Positions 15,699 through 24,240 of a stretch of 64,000 bases of DNA are shown here, piece by piece. The first letter of the stretch is position 1; every line of letters begins with the position of its first letter. Made by a program: the position numbers and the translations under genes. Under the pieces are notes generated by a model. That model was given only the letters and a program-made list of their open reading frames with translations. It made no database searches and was not told where the DNA came from. Source of the DNA: Jatrophihabitans sp. GAS493 (lineage in GTDB: Bacteria; Actinomycetota; Actinomycetes; Mycobacteriales; Jatrophihabitantaceae); the NCBI RefSeq assembly GCF_900230215.1, contig NZ_LT907982.1:2108001-2172000 (forward strand), given 5' to 3'.

Positions 15699-17207
15699 TC
15701 AGGCAGAGATCGGCTCGCTCAGCGCGGCCGGCACCTCGTCACCGGAGTGCTCGTCGATGAGCTGCTCCGGCGCGCCGCGGCGCGAACGGAGGATGCCCCA
15801 GCCGACCAGCGCCGCTGAGACAATCGTGAGCGTGATGCCGGCGATGGTTACGGCGCTGGTGAACTGCGCAGCCTGCCCGGTGCTCCAGTTGGCACTGGCG
15901 ATGTCGCCGCTGAAGCGCGCGGCGAGGATCGTACCGGCGATGGCGATACCGACGGCGGAGGCGACCTCGGTCGAGGTGTCGGTGAGCGCGGCCCCGATGG
16001 TCGTCCGGCTCTTCGGAAGACCACGCAGCACGTTGGTCGCAGCGACGACGCCGACCACTCGCAGCCCGGCCGCGACCAGCGCGAGAGCGATGGCGACCCA
16101 GACGTACCCGAAACGGCTCAGCAGACCGAAGACAGCGAGGCCGACGACGACGGCCGTGGCACTCATCCAGGCGGCCCGCTCCAGCCCGACGCGCTGCACG
16201 AACGGATTCACCAACGCCCCACCCGCGATCAGGACGATCACCTGCGGCAGCATGCCGATGGAGGCCAACGCCGGCGACCAGCCCCAGTCCAGCTGCAACT
16301 GCAGCGTCACCAGATAGCCGAGCCCGGCAGTGGCCAGGCCGGCTGCGGCTTTGAAGGCCAGACCACTCGACACCAGCGGGCGGGCCACCAGTTTCAGATC
16401 CAGGAGCGGGTGGCGAGCTGAGCGGAGGCGAGCGATGAAGAGAGTCGCGCTCACGGCGACGGCGGCGGTCGCCGTCCAGGGCAGCCACCCGCGGAGACCC
16501 TCATTGACGAAGAGCGTCGGGGCGAGGAGGGCGAGCACGATGGTCGCGGTGCCCAGCACAGCGCCGAGCACATCAACCGGATCGCGGTGCAGATCGGCCG
16601 GGGCGTCGGCCGCGATTCCGGTTCGCACGCCGACGATCGCGAGCAGTGCGATCGGCACGTTCACCAGCAGCAGCACCTGCCACGGGGCGATCGAGAGCAC
16701 CAGCCCGCCGACCGTCGGCCCGATCGCCAGTCCGACGAGTCCGACCGTCGAGATCAGGGTGATCGCCCGGACCCGAAGGGTGTCGGAGTCGAAGAGCCTG
16801 AAGGCCAGCGCCATCGATCCGGGAGTCGTCATCGCCGCCGCTACGCCCATCGCCACCCGCACCGCGATGAGCTGCTCGGCCGTGGTGACGAAGGCGGTCG
16901 CCAGACTCGCGAGACCGAGCAGAACCAGCCCGATGAGCATGACCCGGCGGCGGCCGAAACGGTCGGCAATCGCACCGAAGGCGAGCATCAGCCCGCCGAA
17001 GACGACCGCATAGGCGCCGGTCACCCACTGCAGCGTGGTTGTCGAGGCCCGCAGTTCGCGACCGATGGTCGGCAAGGCAACGTTCAGGATCGAGTTGTCC
17101 AGCATCTCGAAGAGAAAGACGGCGGAGAGCCCGGCCAGCGCGACCCACGCCTCCCGCAGCGATCGGGGGGAGTGCGGGGACTTAAGGTCAGTCTGATCGG
17201 TGGTCAT
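15699..17207 (-). CDS. MFS transporter, DHA2 (EmrB/QacA) drug-export family (502 aa)
   Basis: This is a 14-TM-type major facilitator. Motif C-like and motif A-like blocks (FGAIADRFGRRRVML), the N-terminal FLFEMLDNSILNVALPTIG and LQWVTGAYAVVFGGLML are typical of DHA2 multidrug antiporters. It should export drugs or toxic metabolites using the proton gradient. It is divergent from a TetR regulator, with a near-perfect 18-bp operator between (17221-17238), a classical repressor-pump pair. Confidence 0.92.
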   Translation of the reverse strand: MTTDQTDLKSPHSPRSLREAWVALAGLSAVFLFEMLDNSILNVALPTIGRELRASTTTLQWVTGAYAVVFGGLMLAFGAIADRFGRRRVMLIGLVLLGLASLATAFVTTAEQLIAVRVAMGVAAAMTTPGSMALAFRLFDSDTLRVRAITLISTVGLVGLAIGPTVGGLVLSIAPWQVLLLVNVPIALLAIVGVRTGIAADAPADLHRDPVDVLGAVLGTATIVLALLAPTLFVNEGLRGWLPWTATAAVAVSATLFIARLRSARHPLLDLKLVARPLVSSGLAFKAAAGLATAGLGYLVTLQLQLDWGWSPALASIGMLPQVIVLIAGGALVNPFVQRVGLERAAWMSATAVVVGLAVFGLLSRFGYVWVAIALALVAAGLRVVGVVAATNVLRGLPKSRTTIGAALTDTSTEVASAVGIAIAGTILAARFSGDIASANWSTGQAAQFTSAVTIAGITLTIVSAALVGWGILRSRRGAPEQLIDEHSGDEVPAALSEPISA

Positions 17208-17220
17208 GCCACTATGTTAA

Positions 17221-17238
17221 GTCACTAAGTTTAGTTAC
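17221..17238. promoter_or_regulatory. TetR-type operator between MFS and TetR genes
   Basis: GTCACTAA-GT-TTAGTTAC is an inverted repeat with 7 of 8 arm positions matching. It sits in the 51-bp gap between the divergent starts, placed to repress both genes. Confidence 0.6.
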
Positions 17239-17258
17239 ACAAGAAAGTGAGAGATTCA

Positions 17259-17870
17259 GTGCCCAGGACCGGAGAGCGCGGCGGCCCCCAGACCCGAGCC
17301 CGGATTCGGGAGGTTGCCAACCGCCTCTTCCTCGAGCGCGGCTACGACGCGGTGACGGTTGCCGAGGTGGCCCGCGAGGCCGGTGTCTCCAGCGTGACGG
17401 TCTTCAACCATTTCCCGCGTAAAGAGGACCTCTTCCTGGATCGCACCGAGGACGCGATCGAGCTGCTCCGTTCAGCCGTGCGTGAGCGAGGTGCGGGTGT
17501 TGACGTGCTGGCCTCACTGCGCGAAACCAGCATGCGTCTCTTCGATGACCGCCAGCCGCTCTCCGGGGTCGATGAACGATCCGCGCCTTTCTTTCGCACG
17601 GTGGCCGAGTCGTCCGCGCTGGTCGCCCGAGCCCGTGAGATCGCCTCCGAACTCCAGCGCACGCTCGCCGGCGAACTGGACGCAGATCCGACCTACACCG
17701 GTGATGGGACGCTGTTCGCCGCGCTATTCATAGCCGGCTACACAGCGGTGATGCTGCAGACCGCACGTCACCTGCTGGCCGGCGCGGCTCCGGGTTCGGT
17801 GGTCGACGAGCATCGGGTCCGCCTGGAGCAGCTCTTCGACGCGCTACGCAATGGTGTCGCCTCCAGCTGA
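17259..17870 (+). CDS. TetR-family repressor of the MFS exporter (203 aa)
   Basis: The N-terminal HTH reads ANRLFLERGYDAVTVAEVAR, then EAGVSSVTVFNHFPRKEDLF. GTG 17259 is preferred, with GAGAG about 7 nt upstream; GTG 17247 is an alternative adding four residues. The C-terminal domain is helical and ligand-binding, not assignable further. Divergence from the pump and the shared operator suggest it represses the pump until an exported compound binds. Confidence 0.9.
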   Translation: MPRTGERGGPQTRARIREVANRLFLERGYDAVTVAEVAREAGVSSVTVFNHFPRKEDLFLDRTEDAIELLRSAVRERGAGVDVLASLRETSMRLFDDRQPLSGVDERSAPFFRTVAESSALVARAREIASELQRTLAGELDADPTYTGDGTLFAALFIAGYTAVMLQTARHLLAGAAPGSVVDEHRVRLEQLFDALRNGVASS

Positions 17871-17970
17871 GCTGAGATTCCGCCCCGGTCCGGCGGTCTC
17901 GGCCGGGGTTCGTTTGGAGTTTGAGCGATCGCGACCCCGACATATGCTCGTCGGCGAGTGGCCGGGTTTG

Positions 17971-17994
17971 CGGACGGATTCGCGGACGGATTCG
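17971..17994. repeat. Two tandem 12-nt units upstream of the small exported peptide
   Basis: CGGACGGATTCG occurs twice in tandem, followed by a partial third unit. It lies in the untranslated stretch 17871-18040, in which no other gene was recognised. Confidence 0.7.
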
Positions 17995-18040
17995 CGGCCG
18001 GCGAGAGGAGACCGGTGGTCTCAGGGCAGGAGGCACCGGC

Positions 18041-18238
18041 TTGAAGTCGTTCTTCAGCAAGCGAGGTGCGGTCGGGCTCACGTCGCTGCTCGGCCTGCTC
18101 GTGATGCTGTCGCTGCCGGGAGCCGAGTCCAGCGGCCGCAGCACCGTTCTTCAGATCGATGGTGGCGGCAGCTCGGACGGAGCGGTCTACATCGGCACGT
18201 ATATCCCGGTCCCCGACCTCACCGTGCCGCGCCCGTAG
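18041..18238 (+). CDS. Small exported peptide, unknown function (65 aa)
   Basis: TTG 18041 has a strong SD (AGGAGG, 7 nt upstream). A basic N-terminus is followed by a hydrophobic stretch (GLTSLLGLLVMLSLPGAESS), reading as a signal peptide or single TM anchor. The remaining 35 residues are Gly/Ser- and Pro-rich and polar, ending VPRP. No family recognised. The frame also stays open upstream to 17921 through a 12-nt repeat, but without an SD. Its 3' end overlaps the convergent DUF1398 gene by 20 nt. The SD and signal-like profile are the only support. Confidence 0.55.
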   Translation: MKSFFSKRGAVGLTSLLGLLVMLSLPGAESSGRSTVLQIDGGGSSDGAVYIGTYIPVPDLTVPRP

Positions 18239-18647
18239 GTAGGTCGACTGCCGGGTAGGCCTCAACGTAGTGCTCCCCGCTCGGGGCGTAGTACGTGCAG
18301 GTGCGGGCCTGGAGGTCGACCTCGTACCAGACGACGCCGGCCTCCCAACTCGACTGAACGAACTCGCCGAAGGTGCTTTCGCCGGCTTGGTCGGTGCGGA
18401 TCGCCGTGATCAACCGAGCCTCGTCATTGCCGGGAACCTGAGTCACTCCGCTGATGAGCGCGGGCCCGGGCTGCAGGACGCTCCCGGCGTCGGTGATGAA
18501 GAGCGCAGTCATCGAGGCGACGGTGAACTGGAAACGGATTACGCCGGCCTGCCGCAGAACCTCGGCCAGATAAGGGAATCCGCCGATCTTCGGCCGCAGC
18601 TGCTGCGCTCGCTGCTGGGCCGCTTCAATGGTCTGGGTGAGGTTCAT
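18219..18647 (-). CDS. DUF1398-family protein (142 aa)
   Basis: The start MNLTQTIEAAQQRAQ and KIGGFPYLAEVLRQAGV match the DUF1398 (YbcV-like) family. Conserved features include FQFTVASMTALFIT and a C-terminal CTYYAPSGEHYVEAYP. The function is unknown. It is divergent from a MarR regulator across a 54-bp region holding two operator-like palindromes, so it is a likely target of that regulator. Confidence 0.82.
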   Translation of the reverse strand: MNLTQTIEAAQQRAQQLRPKIGGFPYLAEVLRQAGVIRFQFTVASMTALFITDAGSVLQPGPALISGVTQVPGNDEARLITAIRTDQAGESTFGEFVQSSWEAGVVWYEVDLQARTCTYYAPSGEHYVEAYPAVDLPTGAAR

Positions 18648-18667
18648 GAGTGCTCCGAACGCTGAAT

Positions 18668-18683
18668 TGACAACAGGTTGTCA
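18668..18683. promoter_or_regulatory. MarR operator 1
   Basis: TGACAAC-AG-GTTGTCA has perfect 7-bp arms. It contains a consensus -35 hexamer TTGACA at 18667-18672 for the + strand, so binding here should block MarR-gene transcription. Confidence 0.65.
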
Positions 18684-18694
18684 CTCTAGAAAAC

Positions 18695-18710
18695 TGACAA
18701 CATGATGTCA
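18695..18710. promoter_or_regulatory. MarR operator 2, overlapping the MarR start codon
   Basis: TGACAAC-AT-GATGTCA repeats operator 1 with one arm mismatch. Its centre lies 27 bp from the first, and it includes the ATG at 18702. Binding would occlude the start region of the gene. Confidence 0.6.
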
Positions 18711-19169
18711 AACAAACGAGGGGTGAACGACGACTTCGCCCTGCTGGTGGCTGACCTCTACGAGGCCGCTGGGGCGTTTCGACGCAGCGGTGAGCTGATC
18801 GCCGCCGCCCAGGGGCAGACCCAATCTCGCTGGCAGACGCTCTCGGTTGTCTCGGCCGAACCCACCACGGTTGCCCAGGCCGCGCGCCGACTCGGGGTGA
18901 GCCGGCAGAACGTGCAGCGCGTCGCCAATGACCTGCAACGAGAGGGCCTGGTGATCTTCTCTGACAATCCCGCCCACAAGGGATCGCCGATCGTGACATT
19001 GCTCCCGTCCGGGCGTACGGTCCTCAAGCGTCTAACCCATGCGGCGTCGCTCGCCCACCGTGCGCAGCTGCGACAACTGGAGAAGCTCGACCCGAATCTC
19101 GACCTTGCTGCTGTGCGGTCAGTGCTGCAACGACTCACTCAAGCTGTGCGTTCGACCGAAGAGCTCTAG
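18702..19169 (+). CDS. MarR-family transcriptional regulator (155 aa)
   Basis: The winged HTH lies at about residues 50-90: [23 protein letters not shown], then a wing region around [15 protein letters not shown] 18702 is followed by a second ATG at 18705; no SD is visible, so a leaderless or very short leader transcript is possible. Two operators overlap its promoter and start, indicating autoregulation. A DAPG-hydrolase-like gene follows by 19 nt and is probably cotranscribed. A phenolic ligand, common for MarR proteins, would fit that neighbour. Confidence 0.88.
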   Translation: MMSNKRGVNDDFALLVADLYEAAGAFRRSGELIAAAQGQTQSRWQTLSVVSAEPTTVAQAARRLGVSRQNVQRVANDLQREGLVIFSDNPAHKGSPIVTLLPSGRTVLKRLTHAASLAHRAQLRQLEKLDPNLDLAAVRSVLQRLTQAVRSTEEL

Positions 19170-19188
19170 CAATGAGGAAGGAACTTGC

Positions 19189-20043
19189 ATGATCCCGGTC
19201 AGCTACTTTCCGGTGCCGACCCAGCGCGCTTACCAGGACAATCTCGAACGGATTCGGGCCAAGCCGTACGCGCATTACTTCGACGGCGCGATGTATCTGC
19301 GCGAAGAGGTGCTGGCGGCGCTACGAGGGCCAATGGACGCGCGGCACGCGATCTCAACGTCACCGGCTGACCTCAATTCACTACTCGATCCCGGTTACCA
19401 CGAGGTCGAGAGCGGCTACTGCGAACTCCCCGACGGGAGTGCCTACGTCACCAGTCTGACGAAATTTCCGGGCTGCACCGCGCAGATGCTCCGTTGGTGG
19501 ATGTGGTGGCACTCCTTCGAGCCGGAGCGCTACTCACTCTGGTATCCGTGGAACCACGTCAGCGTCCGGCGTGACGATCCGGCGACCGAACACCGCCCCG
19601 GGCTCACTGACGAGCAGCGTTACATCGGCTCGACCCACATCATCACCGAGTACATCGGCCCCGATCGTATGGATATCGAGATCCACTTCATCGACCCGGC
19701 TGACTGGGGCTTCGACACCGGTCGCTTCGCCGGCGCCGGGGTGCAGGCGCACGCCTGCGGGGACGTGTACCTGCGACGGCCGCGGTTGCGGGCCGGCACG
19801 ATGGTGCACCTGGCCCGCGACACCGATGACGGTTTCGAGCTGCGGTCCCGCTACTGGCTGGCCGACCGGAGCACGATCTCGGTCCTTGGGCGGGAGATCG
19901 TCCTCGACCGGCCGGGGAAGGCGCTCGGGATCAAGCGCCGGATGGCCGGGGCCCGGGTTGGCTACGAGCAGTTGCTGCACGACCAGATCGAGTTCACACA
20001 CCTGGCCGGCTTCCTTCCGCGCATCTACGCCGAGTTCGGCTGA
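19189..20043 (+). CDS. DAPG/phloretin-hydrolase-like metalloenzyme (284 aa)
   Basis: Start 19189 has SD GAGGAAGG. The protein resembles the PhlG family, zinc enzymes that cleave the C-C bond of 2,4-diacetylphloroglucinol. In PhlG the ligands are two His and two Glu, the last pair as HxxxE. Here the candidates are His108 (LRWWMWWHS), Glu154 (ITEYIG), and His264/Glu268 (HDQIE). The WW-rich block and HxxxE spacing fit the family; the His108-Glu154 spacing is longer than in PhlG, so assignment of the first pair is tentative. Cotranscription with MarR suggests detoxification or use of an acylated phenolic. Substrate is inferred only. Confidence 0.72.
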   Translation: MIPVSYFPVPTQRAYQDNLERIRAKPYAHYFDGAMYLREEVLAALRGPMDARHAISTSPADLNSLLDPGYHEVESGYCELPDGSAYVTSLTKFPGCTAQMLRWWMWWHSFEPERYSLWYPWNHVSVRRDDPATEHRPGLTDEQRYIGSTHIITEYIGPDRMDIEIHFIDPADWGFDTGRFAGAGVQAHACGDVYLRRPRLRAGTMVHLARDTDDGFELRSRYWLADRSTISVLGREIVLDRPGKALGIKRRMAGARVGYEQLLHDQIEFTHLAGFLPRIYAEFG

Positions 20044-20054
20044 CCGGTAAGAAG

Positions 20055-20078
20055 CGGGCCTACGGTTCGAGCGGCCCG
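20055..20078. terminator. Weak bidirectional hairpin between convergent genes
   Basis: CGGGCC and GGCCCG form 6-bp arms around a 12-nt loop in the 40-bp gap between convergent genes ending at 20043 and 20084. There is no T-run. Confidence 0.35.
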
Positions 20079-20083
20079 AGCTA

Positions 20084-22126
20084 TTAACGGCTGGCCGACT
20101 CGGCCAATGCGTAGACGGTCGTGTTGATCGCTGCCAGCTGGGCGACGATCTCGCCGGCCGGCACCGGACGGGAAATGTAGAAGCCCTGGATCGTGTCGCA
20201 GCCCAGGCGTTGCAGCCGCTGCAGGTGCTCCAGCGTCTCGACGCCCTCCGCGGTGACCGACAGCCCGAGGCTGTGCCCGAGCTCGATGACGGAACTGACG
20301 ATGGAGGCGTTCCCGGCGTTGGTGGACATCGAGAAGACGAAGGCCTGGTCGATCTTCAACTCGGCGATCGGCATCGAGGAGAGGTAGGCCAGGCTGGTCT
20401 GCCCGACGCCGAAATCGTCGATGGAGATGCGCAGGCCGGCCTCCGCCAGGCGTCCGAGCGTGCTGACGGCCCGCGGCGGATCGGCGAGGACGGCGGTCTC
20501 GGTGATCTCCAGGATGATGCGGCGCGGATCGGCGCCGGCCGTGTGCAGGATCTGCAGCACCTCGTCGGCGAAGTCCGCCCGGAGAAGGTTGCGCGCCGAG
20601 ATATTCACCGCCACCGAAAGGTGCCCCGCCGGGTCGAGATCGGGGAGCGCGGCGCCGACCGTGCGCAGCAGCCAACGAGTCAGGTCGTCGATGAGGTCGG
20701 TCTGCTCGACTGCGAGCAGGAAGGCCTGCGGTGTGAGCAGTCCGAGCGTGGGGTGACGCCAGCGAACGAGCGCTTCGACCGCATCCACCGTCCGGGCGCG
20801 CAGGTCGTACTTCGGCTGGTAGTGCAGCTCGAGCTGGCCGGTGGTGATCGCTGCCGGTAACTCGGCGAGCAGGGTGAGGGCAACCGAGTCGAACGTGTCC
20901 TGGGTGCGGGTGTAGCGCACCACGCGGCGGTGCTCCCGCTTCGCGACGGAGAGGGCGATGTCCGCCTCCCGCAGCAGCGACTCCGGCTCCGGACGGCCGG
21001 CTGGGGCGAATTGGCCGACATTATCGGCGGTGTCGACGGTGAAGCCGATGCTCGCCTCGATGCTGAGCGGTAGGCCGTCGATCTCGATGTGCTGTCCGAA
21101 GGTAGCGGTCCGCAGCTCTTCGAGGGCCGCCGCGACGGCGAGGGGATCGGCGATGCCGCGCAGGACGATGCCGAACTCGTCGCCGGCCAGTCGCGCCACC
21201 GTGTCACCGGGCTGGACCCGGGAACTCAGTCGCTGGGCGACTATCCGGATCAGCTCGTCGCCGTTGGTGTGACCGAGGGCGTCGTTGACGTTGCGGAACC
21301 GATCGAGATTGACCAGCGCGACCGCCAACGGCGTCGACGACTCCTCGCTGTCCCGCGCGATGGCCCGGGTGAAACGGGTCCGATTCGGCAGCCCGGTCAG
21401 GGTGTCGTGAGAGGCCAGATAGGCGGTGGCTCTGAACTGGCTGCGCAGTCGCCGGATGACCGAAGCCGAGACGCCGAGCAGGCAGAACCACAGCAGTAGC
21501 AGGCCCAGGCTCAACACCAACGCGATGCTGCGTTGGCCGCCGGCGATATCCGATTCGATCGGGGCGTACGGGACGTACATCTCCAGCACCCCGATGCGGT
21601 TGCCCGACTGGGCCGCGAGCAGCGGCTGGTACACCTCGACTACGCGGGGACCGAGCGGGCCACCGTCGTTGTCGTCGGCATTGAGCCAGCTCAACTCGGA
21701 GATGGTGCGCCCGTCCGCCGCTTCCTTGGCCTCGTCGTCGGCGCCCAGATCCGATGGCTCCCCGGTCTGGTCGTCGGCGAAGACAACCTTCCCATCCAGG
21801 TCCCGCAGTCGAACCCGCAGCACCGATTGGTCGGCGACGGCTGATCGCACGCTTCGGGCCAGGTCGTCGCGTTCGGCGGAGGTCAGGCCGCGCCGCAGGT
21901 CGCGGGCATCGAGCACAGGAGCGATGCCGGTACGGGCGATGAGATCGGCCTTGGCGCGGCCCTCGGCCAGACCTCGCGAGTTGCCCTCGGACCGTAGCTG
22001 CACCATCAGCACCACTCCGAGCAGCAGTACGGGAACCAGCGAGACGGCGGCATAGATCGCGAAGAGTCGGCGCACCGAACCCGCTCGGGGCGCGGTGCGC
22101 GGGGTGGCCCGCGTCGCGTACTTCAC
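20084..22126 (-). CDS. Membrane sensor diguanylate cyclase/phosphodiesterase, GGDEF-EAL (680 aa)
   Basis: A TM helix (RLFAIYAAVSLVPVLLLGVV) lies near residues 17-40, followed by an extracytoplasmic sensor of about 180 residues and a second TM. GGDEF is present as AGDEF (RLAGDEFGIVLRG), a variant usually active; no RxxD inhibitory site precedes it. The EAL domain keeps EALVRW, NISARN, EITET, IDDFG, LKID and AEGVET, so phosphodiesterase activity is expected. GTG 22126 is the likely start; the frame continues to 22327 with no TM or domain. It is divergent from a second GGDEF-EAL gene, so both probably tune c-di-GMP from one promoter region. Confidence 0.9.
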   Translation of the reverse strand: MKYATRATPRTAPRAGSVRRLFAIYAAVSLVPVLLLGVVLMVQLRSEGNSRGLAEGRAKADLIARTGIAPVLDARDLRRGLTSAERDDLARSVRSAVADQSVLRVRLRDLDGKVVFADDQTGEPSDLGADDEAKEAADGRTISELSWLNADDNDGGPLGPRVVEVYQPLLAAQSGNRIGVLEMYVPYAPIESDIAGGQRSIALVLSLGLLLLWFCLLGVSASVIRRLRSQFRATAYLASHDTLTGLPNRTRFTRAIARDSEESSTPLAVALVNLDRFRNVNDALGHTNGDELIRIVAQRLSSRVQPGDTVARLAGDEFGIVLRGIADPLAVAAALEELRTATFGQHIEIDGLPLSIEASIGFTVDTADNVGQFAPAGRPEPESLLREADIALSVAKREHRRVVRYTRTQDTFDSVALTLLAELPAAITTGQLELHYQPKYDLRARTVDAVEALVRWRHPTLGLLTPQAFLLAVEQTDLIDDLTRWLLRTVGAALPDLDPAGHLSVAVNISARNLLRADFADEVLQILHTAGADPRRIILEITETAVLADPPRAVSTLGRLAEAGLRISIDDFGVGQTSLAYLSSMPIAELKIDQAFVFSMSTNAGNASIVSSVIELGHSLGLSVTAEGVETLEHLQRLQRLGCDTIQGFYISRPVPAGEIVAQLAAINTTVYALAESASR

Positions 22127-22350
22127 CGAAGTCCAATCGACCGAGTCACCGTCAACTTGAGCCAGCGATCTTCGGCAGATCACGTTCACCGCCAGGACCC
22201 GGGCGAGGGGCAATCCGACGCTCGCCGCATATGTGCAATCCAGATTGTCTTTATTTTCTCTTAACATGCGACGAGTCGGGAACGATGCAACACTTCGATG
22301 CCCTGCGTTGTACGCGACGTACGACACAAACGACTACTCGGAGTACCAGG

Positions 22351-24183
22351 TTGACCGTCAGACCGCTGGAGGACTATCGGCCCCGCGCTCGCCGCGCCGG
22401 GTCTGGTCGTCTACCCACAAAAGCGGAGCTGCGGAGGATTTGGCGACTCGCCCGCATCCGTCCGGTAGTTGCGACTCGACTAGTCCTGGTCTTCATGACC
22501 GGTACCGCGTACTTCGCCGGCGGGACGCTTGCCCTGGTCGGGGTGACGCTGGTCCGCAACGACCTGCCGCACCCGATTCTGATGGCGCTCATCTCGCTGG
22601 GCTGCATGATCATCGGCGCGTTCCTCTATCTGCGAGTACGCCTGCTGACGATTCGGGCGTACTCGATCCTGGTCGCGGCCGGAACCGTGATCATCGCCTC
22701 CTCGGTCTATCTCGTCGGCCCCAGCAACCAGGCCGTCAATGTGGCCACGTTGCTGATGTTTCCGATGGTCGGAGCGTTCTTCTCCTTCTCCTGGGCGACT
22801 GCCCTCTGCCATATGGTCTTCATCGAGTTCTGTGCGGCGACCGCCTTCATCGCCCAGGGGCGCCCGGACAGCGACGTGCTGATCCTGCAGGGCGCGATGC
22901 TCGGGGTCGGTCTCGCGGTGGGGTGGCTCACCCGAGCCGCGGCGGCCAGCAAGAAGGACTCGCTGACCGGCCTGGCCAACCGCCGCTGGTTCGACGAGCG
23001 ACTGCGCGACCTCATCGGCGACGCCAAAGCCGGCGACCCGCCGATGTCCATCGTTTTCATGGACTTTGACCGCTTCAAGCAGATCAATGACACCATCGGC
23101 CACGCCGAGGGCGATCGGGTGCTCATGGCGGCTGCGGATGCCTGGACCAAGATCGTCCCGCCCGGCTGCCTGCTGGCCCGTCCGGGCGGCGATGAGTTTG
23201 CCATGATCCTGCCGGGGTATTCAGCGAATCGGGCGGCCGAGATCGCCGACGTGATGCGCGAGTCGATCCTGCACGAGACGACCTGCTCGGCCGGAGTGGC
23301 CGAACTGCGACTGGACGACTCCAAGGCGATGCTGATGGCCCGGGCCGACGTCGCGCTCTACGAGGCGAAGAGCCGCGGCGGCAACCTGACCTGCCAGCAC
23401 GGTGTGGTGAACACGGAGGGGGCCGAGGCCATTCACGCCGGCCTGGCCGCGGGCGAGTTCGAGGTCTACTACCAGCCGATCATCGACCTGCGATTCGGCC
23501 TGGTCACCGGCGACGAGGCGCTGATCCGGTGGAACGACCCGACCCGGGGTCTGGTGCCGCCCAACGACTTCATCCCGCTGGCCGAGGCGAACGGGGCGAT
23601 TCACGCACTCGGTGCCTGGATTCTGCGGGAGGCCTGCCGCGGGACGGCCGAATACATCAAGGCGACCGGGGTCCCGCGTCGGATCTCGGTGAACGCGTCC
23701 GGGCACGAGCTGAAGCGGCTGGACTACGCGCAGCGGGTAGCTGACGTTCTCGCCGAGACCGGCCTCGACCCCTCCTCACTCGTCATCGAGGTGACCGAAT
23801 CCACCTTCGACGCCGACCACCCGAACGTCATCGCGATGCTCGCCGAGCTGCGCGAACAGGGCATCGACATCGCCATCGACGACTTCGGTACGGGGTATTC
23901 GTCGCTGAGCCGGCTGCACAACATCCCGGCGAATGTGCTGAAGATTGACCGGTCTTTCGTCTCCGCGATCCCCGAGGACGGGGCCGAAGTACCGGTGCTG
24001 CGCTCGATCGTCGCGCTGGCCGAGGCGCTCGGGCTGCGGATCATCGCCGAGGGTGTGGAGACCGTGCATCAGGCGCAGGTACTGGCCGACCTCGGCTGCT
24101 CGCACGCGCAGGGCTACCACTTCGGCCGTCCGAACCCGGTGCAGCAGGCCAACACCAAGTCCTGGCACGTCCACGCCGCCTAA
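22351..24183 (+). CDS. Polytopic membrane GGDEF-EAL protein (610 aa)
   Basis: Several TM helices (residues about 35-200) form an N-terminal membrane module, followed by GGDEF with an intact RPGGDEFAMILPG and EAL with DEALIRW, SVNASG, VIEVTEST, AIDDFGTGYSSL, LKIDRSF and AEGVET. All key phosphodiesterase residues are present. TTG 22351 is chosen because CGGAG lies 7-8 nt upstream and codons before it (ACT, ACA-rich) look non-coding. ATG 22285 or the open frame from 22231 are alternatives. The AT-rich 22240-22265 stretch is the likely divergent promoter. A strong terminator follows. Confidence 0.88.
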   Translation: MTVRPLEDYRPRARRAGSGRLPTKAELRRIWRLARIRPVVATRLVLVFMTGTAYFAGGTLALVGVTLVRNDLPHPILMALISLGCMIIGAFLYLRVRLLTIRAYSILVAAGTVIIASSVYLVGPSNQAVNVATLLMFPMVGAFFSFSWATALCHMVFIEFCAATAFIAQGRPDSDVLILQGAMLGVGLAVGWLTRAAAASKKDSLTGLANRRWFDERLRDLIGDAKAGDPPMSIVFMDFDRFKQINDTIGHAEGDRVLMAAADAWTKIVPPGCLLARPGGDEFAMILPGYSANRAAEIADVMRESILHETTCSAGVAELRLDDSKAMLMARADVALYEAKSRGGNLTCQHGVVNTEGAEAIHAGLAAGEFEVYYQPIIDLRFGLVTGDEALIRWNDPTRGLVPPNDFIPLAEANGAIHALGAWILREACRGTAEYIKATGVPRRISVNASGHELKRLDYAQRVADVLAETGLDPSSLVIEVTESTFDADHPNVIAMLAELREQGIDIAIDDFGTGYSSLSRLHNIPANVLKIDRSFVSAIPEDGAEVPVLRSIVALAEALGLRIIAEGVETVHQAQVLADLGCSHAQGYHFGRPNPVQQANTKSWHVHAA

Positions 24184-24192
24184 CCACTCCGG

Positions 24193-24235
24193 TTTTGGCA
24201 CACGGACCGGGATAATCCCTGCAGGTGTGCCAAAA
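24193..24235. terminator. Bidirectional terminator with perfect 11-bp arms
   Basis: TTTTGGCACAC and GTGTGCCAAAA form a perfect 11-bp inverted repeat around a 21-nt loop. It lies between convergent genes ending at 24183 and 24241. The A-tract/T-tract ends give a U-run on both transcripts. Confidence 0.8.
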
Positions 24236-24240
24236 GCGCT

